A DNA stretch of 15,214 nucleotides from contig SFMU01000063.1 in assembly GCA_004552965.1 (NCBI GenBank), forward strand, positions 1-15,214. The letters are read 5' to 3'. The notes beneath the pieces are model-generated. The model searched no databases. It was not told the DNA's origin and worked only from the letters and a program-made list of their open reading frames with translations. A program made the position numbers and the translations under genes. Positions 7,646 to 13,537 of this stretch are shown piece by piece (position 1 is the first letter of the stretch; the number at the start of each line of letters is the position of its first letter). The DNA comes from Bacteroidales bacterium (GTDB lineage Bacteria > Bacteroidota > Bacteroidia > Bacteroidales > UBA932).

Positions 7646-9886
7646 TCAGATGCTCTGGTTGATGGTTCTGGAGATGACATCCAGCTGCTGCGCCCTGGTC
7701 AGCTTGATGAAGTTGACTGCGTAGCCGGACACGCGGATGGTCAGCTGAGGGTATTTCTCAGGATGGTCCATCGCATCCAGAAGCAGATCCTTGTCGAACA
7801 CGTTCACATTGAGATGGTGACCTCCGTCCGGAGTGAAGTAGCCGTCCATCAGGTTCACCAGATTCTCCACCTTCGACCCGCTGTCCTTGCCCAGAGTGGC
7901 CGGACTGATGGCGAAGGTGTAGGAAATGCCGTCCTGGGAGTGCTGGAAAGGCAGTTTCGCAACTGAAGCGAGAGCTGCCACTGCACCTTTCACATCGCGG
8001 CCGTTCATCGGGTTGGCGCCAGGGGCGAAAGGAACACCGGCCGGGCGGCCGTCAGGAGTGGCTCCCGTGTTGCGGCCGTAGACCACGTTGGAAGTGATGG
8101 TCAGCAGGGACTGGGTCGGAACAGCATTCCTGTAGGTGTCATGCTGGCGGAGGAACTCCATGAATTTCTCAGTGACCATCAGGGCGATCCTGTCAGTCTC
8201 CTCATGGTTGTTGCCGAACGGAACGTACGGCTCCCCGACATTCTCGAAACCGACGGCGAGACCTCTCTCGTCGCGGATGACGCGCACCTTGCCGAACTTG
8301 ATGGCCGCAAGGGAATCGGTCACGACAGAAAGACCGGCGATTCCGGTCGCCCGGGTGCGTCTGACATCCCCGTCGTGGAGCGCCATCTCGAAAGCCTCGT
8401 AGTCATACTTGTCGTGCATGTAGTGGATGATCTTCAAGGCGTTGACATATACCTTCGCGAGCCATCTCATCATCTGCTCGTACTTCTCCATCACCTCGTC
8501 ATAGTCGAGATATTCACTCAGGATAGGGGAATATGAAGGGGAGATCTGCTCGCCTGAAATCTCGTCGCGTCCGCCGTTGATGGCGTAGAGGAGGCATTTC
8601 GCGAGATTCGCCCTGGCACCGAAGAACTGCATCTCCTTGCCGATCCGCATCGGAGAGACGCAGCAGGCGATGCCGTAGTCGTCGCCGTAGTCCACCCTCA
8701 TCAGGTCATCGTTCTCGTACTGGATGGCCGAAGTCTTGATCGAAATCTTCGCGCAGTACTTCTTCCAGGCCTCGGGCAGCCTCTCCGACCAGAGCACGGT
8801 AAGGTTCGGCTCCGGAGCAGGCCCAAGGTTCTCCAGGGTGTGGAGCATCCTGAAACAGGTCTTGGTCACGAGAGTGCGGCCGTCGATGCCCATTCCTCCT
8901 TCCGAGGCGGTCACCCAGACCGGATCTCCCGAGAAGAGGTCGTTGTAGTCCGGAGTCCTGAGGAAACGCACGATGCGGAGCTTGATGACCATCTGGTCGA
9001 TCAGTTCCTGCGCCTCTTCTTCAGTGAGGACCCCTTCGCGGAGGTCTTTTTCAATGAATATGTCGAGGAAGGTGCTGATGCGGCCTATGGACATCGCCGC
9101 GCCGTCCTGGTCCTTGACAGCGGCAAGGTAGGCGAAATAGACGAACTGGACCGCCTCGCGGGCATTCGCCGCCGGCCTCGTCACATCGAAGCCGTAGCTG
9201 GCGCACATCTTCACGAAATCCTTCAGGGCATTGATCTGCTCGGAGATTTCCTCCCTCTGCCTGATGCACTCCTCGGTGATTTCCTGTATGTCCAGCCTGT
9301 CCAGGAACCTCTTCTTCTCCTCGATCAGGTTGTTGACTCCGTAGAGGGCAACCCTTCTGTAGTCACCGATGATCCTGCCCCTGCCATAGGCATCAGGGAG
9401 GCCGGTGATGATGTGCGAGTGCCTTGCGGCGCGGATGTCGGCAGTGTAGGCGGAGAAGACACCCTCATTGTGGGTCTTGCGGTATTTCGTGTAGATTTCC
9501 TTGGTGGACGGGTCAAGTTCGTAGCCATAGGCCTTCAGGGCGCTTTCGACCATCCTGATGCCGCCTTTCGGGAATATTCCCCTCTTCAGCGGAGCATCTG
9601 TCTGGAGGCCGACGATGACTTCATTTTCCTTGTCGATGTAGCCAGGGCCGTAGGTGGTGATTGTCTGGGGAAGCTTGGTTTCAGCGTCATAGACTCCCTT
9701 TTCCCTTTCGGTCACGAACAACCTGCTGAGCTTTTCCCAGAGGGCGAGTGTCCTCTCTGTGGGGCCCGCGAGGAAGGATTCGTCTCCTTCATAGGGTGTG
9801 TAATTGTGCTGGATGAAGTCTCTTACATTGATTTCTCTTTTCCAGATGTAACCGGAGTAGTCGGACAGATTGTTCGTCAATTTCAT
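7646..9886 (-). CDS. pflB: Formate acetyltransferase (pyruvate formate-lyase)
   Basis: 746 residues (E. coli 760). It cleaves pyruvate with CoA to acetyl-CoA and formate in the cytoplasm, the central step of anaerobic mixed-acid metabolism. The active-site cysteine pair is Cys408-Cys409 in GIACCVSPMRIG. The radical glycine is Gly721 in IRVSGYAVNF, near the C-terminus as expected. Other family blocks are visible, including the N-terminal WKREINVRDFIQHNYTPYEGD, the glycerol-dehydratase/PFL segment EPNLTVLWSERLPE, and DGRPAGVPFAPGANPMNGRD. The start ATG at 9886-9884 precedes the conserved N-terminus, preceded by an A-rich stretch in place of a strong Shine-Dalgarno site. It is followed at once by pflA. 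Transcription probably starts far upstream, near 10031, leaving a leader of about 145 nt. Confidence 0.98.
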   Translation of the reverse strand: MKLTNNLSDYSGYIWKREINVRDFIQHNYTPYEGDESFLAGPTERTLALWEKLSRLFVTEREKGVYDAETKLPQTITTYGPGYIDKENEVIVGLQTDAPLKRGIFPKGGIRMVESALKAYGYELDPSTKEIYTKYRKTHNEGVFSAYTADIRAARHSHIITGLPDAYGRGRIIGDYRRVALYGVNNLIEEKKRFLDRLDIQEITEECIRQREEISEQINALKDFVKMCASYGFDVTRPAANAREAVQFVYFAYLAAVKDQDGAAMSIGRISTFLDIFIEKDLREGVLTEEEAQELIDQMVIKLRIVRFLRTPDYNDLFSGDPVWVTASEGGMGIDGRTLVTKTCFRMLHTLENLGPAPEPNLTVLWSERLPEAWKKYCAKISIKTSAIQYENDDLMRVDYGDDYGIACCVSPMRIGKEMQFFGARANLAKCLLYAINGGRDEISGEQISPSYSPILSEYLDYDEVMEKYEQMMRWLAKVYVNALKIIHYMHDKYDYEAFEMALHDGDVRRTRATGIAGLSVVTDSLAAIKFGKVRVIRDERGLAVGFENVGEPYVPFGNNHEETDRIALMVTEKFMEFLRQHDTYRNAVPTQSLLTITSNVVYGRNTGATPDGRPAGVPFAPGANPMNGRDVKGAVAALASVAKLPFQHSQDGISYTFAISPATLGKDSGSKVENLVNLMDGYFTPDGGHHLNVNVFDKDLLLDAMDHPEKYPQLTIRVSGYAVNFIKLTRAQQLDVISRTINQSI

Positions 9887-9925
9887 GGATAGCGTTCGTC
9901 TTTTGTTAATACTGCTTCGATTTTC

Positions 9926-9942
9926 TTACTTCAATTAAGTAA
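9926..9942. promoter_or_regulatory. 17-bp palindrome upstream of pflB, candidate operator
   Basis: TTACTTCAATTAAGTAA is a perfect 6-bp inverted repeat around CAATT, 40 nt upstream of the pflB start. Its size and symmetry suit a dimeric regulator of the Crp/Fnr or Rex type, which often control pfl genes, but it does not match the textbook FNR or Rex consensus. If transcription starts near 10031 it lies inside the leader and would act as a roadblock or RNA element. Chance is possible in this AT-rich stretch. Confidence 0.3.
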
Positions 9943-10009
9943 TCCTCAAAAAATAACCTGCATCATCTTTGAAAATCTTTTCGGTCCATATTTCCTCCCT
10001 CATCAGTCA

Positions 10010-10025
10010 CATAGCTACGGCTATG
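10010..10025 (-). other. Stem-loop at the 5' end of the presumed pflB leader
   Basis: CATAGC-TACG-GCTATG is a perfect 6-bp stem with a 4-base loop. On the pflB transcript (loop CGTA) it would sit within about 10-20 nt of the predicted 5' end. Such end-proximal hairpins often stabilise mRNA. It has no U-run and is not a terminator. The function is inferred from position only. Confidence 0.35.
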
Positions 10026-10037
10026 CTCCTTCTTCGA

Positions 10038-10045
10038 CAAAGATA
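10038..10045 (-). promoter_or_regulatory. Bacteroidales -7 box for pflBA
   Basis: Read on the minus strand this is TATCTTTG, a perfect match to the Bacteroides sigma-ABfr -7 consensus TAnnTTTG. The -33 TTTG is weak here: only a T-run is seen at about the right distance (complement of 10061-10065). It predicts a start near 10031 and a pflB leader of about 145 nt. A weaker, imperfectly spaced candidate (TA-TTT-TTTG, complement of 9947-9955) lies closer to the gene. Confidence 0.5.
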
Positions 10046-10068
10046 CTCATAACTTGCCTGAAAAACCA

Positions 10069-10076
10069 TATCTTTG
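10069..10076 (+). promoter_or_regulatory. Bacteroidales -7 box for the M28 peptidase operon
   Basis: TATCTTTG matches TAnnTTTG exactly and predicts a transcript start near 10083, 36 nt before the ATG at 10119. No good -33 TTTG is seen at the usual distance. It argues against translation from the TTG at 10074, which lies inside the box. It forms an inverted pair with the identical minus-strand box 23 bp away. Confidence 0.5.
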
Positions 10077-10118
10077 CCAAGTGTAAAGAAATATATTTGC
10101 AGAATCATCAGGTTTATC

Positions 10119-11423
10119 ATGAACAGAATCAGAGCATCCGTCTTCGCCGCAACGGCCATTGCCGCTGCCTGCGCAGCCTTCGGACTGTTTACGCGTCCCT
10201 CTGTGCAAGGCATTGACAGTGAAGAATTTTCAGCCCGGAGAGCGCTTCGGGACATAGAGGTCATATCCAAAGAACACCATTCGGTCGCCCAGCCCGAAGA
10301 GAGGGCTGTCGTCAGGGACTACCTTGTCGGCAGGCTCCGTGAGCTCGGCGCCGACACCGTCCGCCTCTTCTCCTACGACTCCCTGACCGGTCCGAAGTTC
10401 AAGCATGTCAGCTACACCTTCACCGCCACCGACATCCTCGCCGAGTTCTCTCCGCTTTCTTCATGTACCGGGCAGGCAGGGGACAGCTCATCTGCGCGGG
10501 AGACGGAAGATGTCAGCCTGATGCTGGTCGCCCACTACGATTCGAGATATTCGCAGATCATGCCGAAAGACACCGTCTGGTCCTACGGGGCTGCCGATGA
10601 CGGCTACGGACTCGCAGTCACCCTCGAGACGGTAGGCCGTCTGCTCCGGGAAAGGGACCTCTGGAAGAGGGGAGTGAAGGTCCTCTTCACCGATGCCGAG
10701 GAGGTCGGAATGATGGGCATGTCCTCCATCTATGCCAATGACAGGGAGGTCTTCGACAATGTCGGCCTAATGATCAACCTCGAGGCCAGGGGCACCTACG
10801 GCCCGGTCCTTCTCTTCGAAACCAGCCCGGGGAACAGCCGCCTGATGGAACTCTATTCTGAGGCAGCGAGGTTCAAGTACACATATTCACTGACCACGGT
10901 CGTCTATGGCTTCATGCCGAACTTCACCGATTTCACCCTCGTCAAGGATGACATCCCTGGCCTGAATTTCTCCACCATCGCCGATGTCAACCACTACCAC
11001 ACCGACCTGGACAATTTCTCCAACGTCAGTCCGCGGTCTGTCCAGCACTACGGCTCCCAGGTCCTTCCTGTCGCCAGGGAATATCTCACCAGCGACAAGT
11101 ATTCCGGCAAGGACGCCCTCCGTTCCGAAGAGGACACGGTCAATTTCACCATCCCGGTCATCGGCCTATTGAATATGGGGAAGTCCACCTGGACGATTGT
11201 AAATGTAGTTGTCTTCGCGCTCTTCCTCCTTGTCCTGCTGTTCGACTGCATCCGCGGCAGGGTCCGTTTCCTGTCCATACTGGGGAAGGCCGGCAAGGTT
11301 CTGCTCGCTTCGCTTCTGGCGCTGGCAGCAGGAGTCGGGGCGACCTGGATCTGCTGCAAGACCTCAGGGGCGCAGTCTTTCTCCGTGCCCGCGGCAGGGC
11401 TGCCCTCAAGTCTTCTTCGATGA
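10119..11423 (+). CDS. M28 zinc peptidase with membrane segments
   Basis: 434 residues from the ATG at 10119. The frame is open further up to a TTG at 10074, but that lies in the predicted promoter and the ATG leads straight into a signal anchor (residues about 6-24). The M28 catalytic domain has a complete ligand set: His139 (VAHYDSR), bridging Asp160 (GAADDGYG), catalytic Glu194 and ligand Glu195 (TDAEEVGMMG), Glu222 (NLEARGTYG) and His294 (NHYHTDLDN). The C-terminal 90 residues hold two hydrophobic segments (about 350-372 and 388-408), as in the membrane-bound ERMP1-like M28 group. The catalytic domain should lie on the outer face of the inner membrane and trim N-terminal residues from peptides; the substrate is unknown. 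Family members with membrane domains are usually longer, and the next overlapping ORF looks like the missing part. It overlaps that ORF by ATGA. Confidence 0.92.
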   Translation: MNRIRASVFAATAIAAACAAFGLFTRPSVQGIDSEEFSARRALRDIEVISKEHHSVAQPEERAVVRDYLVGRLRELGADTVRLFSYDSLTGPKFKHVSYTFTATDILAEFSPLSSCTGQAGDSSSARETEDVSLMLVAHYDSRYSQIMPKDTVWSYGAADDGYGLAVTLETVGRLLRERDLWKRGVKVLFTDAEEVGMMGMSSIYANDREVFDNVGLMINLEARGTYGPVLLFETSPGNSRLMELYSEAARFKYTYSLTTVVYGFMPNFTDFTLVKDDIPGLNFSTIADVNHYHTDLDNFSNVSPRSVQHYGSQVLPVAREYLTSDKYSGKDALRSEEDTVNFTIPVIGLLNMGKSTWTIVNVVVFALFLLVLLFDCIRGRVRFLSILGKAGKVLLASLLALAAGVGATWICCKTSGAQSFSVPAAGLPSSLLR

Positions 11424-11770
11424 GGAGAAGAGCGGCATCCGAGGCTGAGTCCAGGCTTTCATATTCAGTGCTTTACGGGACACTTCTGGTCGAGCTGGCG
11501 CTGAGCGCAGTCCTTCTTGTCTTCATCGGCGAGAACCTGATGTTCTTCATCCCTCTCGCGCTCTCGACCCTGGCTCTCCTGCTCGGGCGGCTGACTCATC
11601 TGCGGATCTGGTTCCTTGCCGCCGCTGCCGTCCTCCTGCTCCATGCCTGCTCCTTCCTCTTCGCTCTCTCGATGGCTCTGACCATAGGCGCCTTCGGAGT
11701 CGTGGCGATGATCGCCTGCCTCGACATCATGGTCCTTGTCCCTCTGGCCGACCGCTTCATCTCGGACTAG
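11420..11770 (+). CDS. Small four-helix membrane protein, possible detached C-terminus of the M28 peptidase
   Basis: 116 residues with about four hydrophobic helices: residues about 17-36, 40-56, 62-81 and 84-110 (for example MFFIPLALSTLALLLG and ALSMALTIGAFGVV). No catalytic motif is seen. It begins in the ATGA overlap at the end of the M28 gene, in the -1 frame relative to it, with no Shine-Dalgarno site of its own. The helix pattern (a pair of helices, a FxxP motif, then a long hydrophobic stretch ending in LVPL) resembles the C-terminal membrane part of ERMP1-like M28 peptidases. It may therefore be a naturally split subunit, the product of frameshifting, or a disrupted gene. Upstream in its frame the translation is polar (DLLQDLRGAVFLRARG), so a single recent indel close to the overlap is not obvious. 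That it is a coding gene is likely; its relation to M28 is inferred. Confidence 0.7.
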   Translation: MRRRAASEAESRLSYSVLYGTLLVELALSAVLLVFIGENLMFFIPLALSTLALLLGRLTHLRIWFLAAAAVLLLHACSFLFALSMALTIGAFGVVAMIACLDIMVLVPLADRFISD

Positions 11771-11795
11771 GCCACCCTTAACATCCTGCATCAAG

Positions 11796-12074
11796 ATGAA
11801 AATCAGGAACAGACATAACATCCGCTTGCGGAAGATGGGTTCGCGGTACATGATCGTGAATCCGTCTTCTTCCGCAATCAACATGACAGACGTGTACACA
11901 CTGAACGAGTCCGCCGCCTTTCTGATGCGGAAATGTCTCGACATCGAGAGCTTTGAGATCGCGGACCTTGCCGCCTGGCTGATGGAGGAATATGACGTCG
12001 CACCCGAACTTGCCACCGCCGATGCCATTGCCACCGCAGAGGAATGGCTCAGGCTCGAACTTGCCGAATCCTGA
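11796..12074 (+). CDS. PqqD-like small protein
   Basis: 92 residues. An upstream in-frame ATG at 11736 overlaps the previous gene and adds an unlike sequence, so the ATG at 11796 (MKIRNRHNIRLRKMGSRYMIV) is preferred. It fits the PqqD fold: an N-terminal beta hairpin, the signature YTLNESAAFLMRKC (LN.TA..L), then a helical part with LAAWLMEEYDVAPELATADAIATAEEWLRLEL. PqqD proteins bind leader peptides (RRE-type fold) and hand them to modifying enzymes; in Bacteroidales short versions commonly sit beside an HPr-kinase-like gene, as here. It is 25 nt after the membrane-protein stop and 13 nt before the kinase start, so the four genes look like one operon. No radical SAM maturase is nearby. The family call is fairly secure; peptide binding is inferred. 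Confidence 0.82.
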   Translation: MKIRNRHNIRLRKMGSRYMIVNPSSSAINMTDVYTLNESAAFLMRKCLDIESFEIADLAAWLMEEYDVAPELATADAIATAEEWLRLELAES

Positions 12075-12087
12075 CTCTTCTGCCGGT

Positions 12088-13032
12088 ATGCTTGCCTCTC
12101 ATTCCTACATAGTTGCAGGGCTTAGGCTGACATTGCTCCTGCCCGCAGACTTCGATGTCATTCGGGGCTTGCCGAACTTCCGGGATTTCGCAGCGGATGG
12201 CGATGGTCCGGCTGCCGATGGCGATGTCGCTGACGGTCCGGCTTCCGGTGACGATGCCACTTGTGCTCAGGCTTCCGGTGGCGATCCTGCCCTTATTCTC
12301 CAATGGGTTGAGGACCTGACCCTGCCGTCCGGGGCAGAGACACTTTTCTCCGAGGACAGCGACATGGGGCGGACAACCTATTTCTCCTGCGGGGGAGAAT
12401 CCTGGTTCTCTCTGGATTTCATCGGCTGCAAGGCCCTCATGCGTGTTTCGGAAGACTATCGCAAGGCTGTCTTCACTGTCGACACCTCAGCTCCGACCGC
12501 CGGAATTGTCATTTCCTCCCTTTCGAGGGCTCTGTTCGCACAGATTGTCCTGCTCCATGACGGCATTTCCGTCCATTCCTCCTGCGTTGTCCGCGACGGG
12601 AAGGCTTTCATGTTCCTTGGCAGGAGCGGCACAGGCAAGAGCACCCATTCGCGTCTCTGGATCGAAGCTTTTCCGGGGACCGAGCTGCTTAATGATGACA
12701 ATCCCGCAGTCCGCATCCTGCCCGATGGACCCCGGGTTTTCGGCACACCGTGGAGCGGCAAAACCGCCTGCTGGCGCAATCTCTCCGCACCTCTTTGCGG
12801 AATAGTCAGACTCCGCCAGGCCCCCTTCGATTCCTTCGAACCACTGGACGGGATCCAGGCTTTCTCGGAGGTCTATCCGGGCTGCTCCGTTCTCCGCTCG
12901 GATGCTTTCCTGCACGAAAGGTTGTGTGACAATCTGGAAATGCTGTGCTCTCTCGTGAAGGTCGGCCGGATGGCTTGTCTGCCTGACCTTGAGGCTGCCC
13001 GGATCTGTGCCGCAGGGATTGCCACGCTCTGA
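12088..13032 (+). CDS. HPr-kinase-like P-loop protein
   Basis: 314 residues from the ATG at 12088; the ATG at 11992 in the same frame would overlap the PqqD gene by 83 nt and adds a Pro-rich leader, so it is unlikely. The C-terminal half (about residues 150-314) matches the HPr kinase/PEP-carboxykinase-like group. It begins LLHDGISVHSSCVV, then has Walker A GRSGTGKS (Gly178 to Ser185, Lys184), the acidic pair Asp203-Asp204 in LLNDDNPAVR, and GTPWSGKTACW followed by CGIVRLRQA. It should bind ATP and may phosphorylate a Ser in a protein or peptide. Relatives tailor lasso-type peptides (the paeninodin kinase is the known example), and many sit beside PqqD-like proteins. The N-terminal half is poorly conserved and carries an Asp/Gly/Ala-rich repeat insert at residues about 36-68. 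Last gene of its operon. Kinase fold is firm, substrate unknown. Confidence 0.85.
   Translation: MLASHSYIVAGLRLTLLLPADFDVIRGLPNFRDFAADGDGPAADGDVADGPASGDDATCAQASGGDPALILQWVEDLTLPSGAETLFSEDSDMGRTTYFSCGGESWFSLDFIGCKALMRVSEDYRKAVFTVDTSAPTAGIVISSLSRALFAQIVLLHDGISVHSSCVVRDGKAFMFLGRSGTGKSTHSRLWIEAFPGTELLNDDNPAVRILPDGPRVFGTPWSGKTACWRNLSAPLCGIVRLRQAPFDSFEPLDGIQAFSEVYPGCSVLRSDAFLHERLCDNLEMLCSLVKVGRMACLPDLEAARICAAGIATL
12193..12300 (+). repeat. Imperfect 30-bp tandem repeat inside the kinase gene
   Basis: Units begin at 12211, 12241 and 12271, each starting GCT-KCC-GRT-GRC-GAT, with a shorter related piece at 12193-12210. The spacing is ten codons, so expansion or loss keeps the frame. It encodes a flexible Asp/Gly/Ala segment between the N-terminal part and the P-loop domain. 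Confidence 0.7.
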
Positions 13033-13075
13033 ACTGTGTGAGATTGCTGCACACCGTGCCTTCGTCAATTGTACT

Positions 13076-13130
13076 CTCGTCATCCCTCCTCTCGTCATCC
13101 CTCCTCTCGTCATCCCTCCTCTTGTCTTCC
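13076..13130. repeat. 15-bp tandem repeat downstream of the kinase gene
   Basis: Three perfect copies of CTCGTCATCCCTCCT lie at 13076-13090, 13091-13105 and 13106-13120, followed by a degenerate partial copy (CTTGTCTTCC). On the minus strand each unit contains AGGAGGGATG. It lies 43 nt after the kinase stop in the 290-bp noncoding stretch 13033-13322. No gene is supported across it on either strand. Confidence 0.9.
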
Positions 13131-13159
13131 GGCAAGCGTTCCCGGGAGGTCAGCTCCGT

Positions 13160-13199
13160 GAAGCCTTCTTCAAGGCTTCGGCCATGCTCATAACTTTTT
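13160..13199 (+). terminator. Weak candidate terminator after the kinase operon
   Basis: GAAGCCTT-CTTC-AAGGCTTC (13160-13179) is a perfect 8-bp stem with a 4-base loop. A five-T run comes only at 13195-13199, 15 nt after the stem, so this is a poor intrinsic terminator. Position after the last gene of the operon and before a new promoter supports the call. Confidence 0.4.
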
Positions 13200-13248
13200 G
13201 CAGGACAGGTCCGGAAAAATCAAGGACGGTGCTAAAAAATCAGAAATT

Positions 13249-13280
13249 TTTGTATTTTATACATAATTATTCTAATTTTG
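13249..13280 (+). promoter_or_regulatory. Bacteroidales promoter for the small-peptide/fimbrillin-like unit
   Basis: TTTG at 13249-13252 and TAATTTTG at 13273-13280 match the -33 (TTTG) and -7 (TAnnTTTG) boxes with 20 nt between them, an ideal arrangement. The predicted start is near 13287, giving a 36-nt leader before the ATG at 13323. An A/T-only 6-bp inverted repeat (13235-13251) overlaps the -33 box. This is the best promoter in the window. Confidence 0.75.
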
Positions 13281-13322
13281 TACGAATTTTTGCGATCATT
13301 AAGATTAACTAGACATAATTTT

Positions 13323-13514
13323 ATGAAAAGAAAAAACTATTTATCTCCTAGCACATTTCGCTCCAGAATCGAAGTGGAAAGTGCTTTTTGCGGTGCTTCA
13401 TCTGAAGTGACCAATCCGAATGAGGACTACGGAAGGATCGGTGAGCATTCGATCAATAATGATTTTGGCGGAGACTTCTCCGAGTCTGGCTGGGATACCG
13501 GACTTGCAAAATAA
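13323..13514 (+). CDS. 63-residue hypothetical peptide
   Basis: The ATG at 13323 begins MKRKNYLSPSTF. An upstream in-frame TTG at 13278 lies inside the -7 box and can be dismissed. There is no signal peptide, transmembrane segment or lipobox. The N-terminal half is basic and beta-like (YLSPSTFRSRIEVESAFCGASS, a lone Cys near its end). The C-terminal half is acidic and rich in Gly, Asn and Ser (NNDFGGDFSESGWDTG). Short Bacteroidales proteins with a similar plan (MK..Y.SP......E...C.SS) are, as I recall, often encoded just before fimbrillin-like lipoproteins; their role is not known to me. It lies 23 nt before the large lipoprotein gene under the strong promoter at 13249-13280, so the two are probably cotranscribed. 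It could alternatively be a substrate of the PqqD/kinase genes upstream. Codon use is more AT-rich than in the preceding genes. Confidence 0.65.
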   Translation: MKRKNYLSPSTFRSRIEVESAFCGASSEVTNPNEDYGRIGEHSINNDFGGDFSESGWDTGLAK

Positions 13515-13537
13515 TCCAAGTTAAGAACCTAAAACAA

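Noticed and set aside
8840..9892. Plus-strand open frame of 350 codons opposite pflB
   Set aside because: pflB on the minus strand has all catalytic motifs; this frame is its antisense shadow and resembles nothing I know.
10074..10118. TTG start giving a longer M28 peptidase
   Set aside because: The TTG overlaps the TATCTTTG promoter box, so it would not be on the transcript; the ATG at 10119 directly precedes the signal anchor.
13076..13130. CRISPR array
   Set aside because: The repeats are 15 bp and directly adjacent with no spacers, and no cas gene is present.
12989..13312. Plus-strand frame of 107 codons across the kinase end and the 15-bp repeats
   Set aside because: It starts inside the kinase gene, reads through the repeats as VIPPL units and ends in AT-rich promoter DNA; nothing supports translation.
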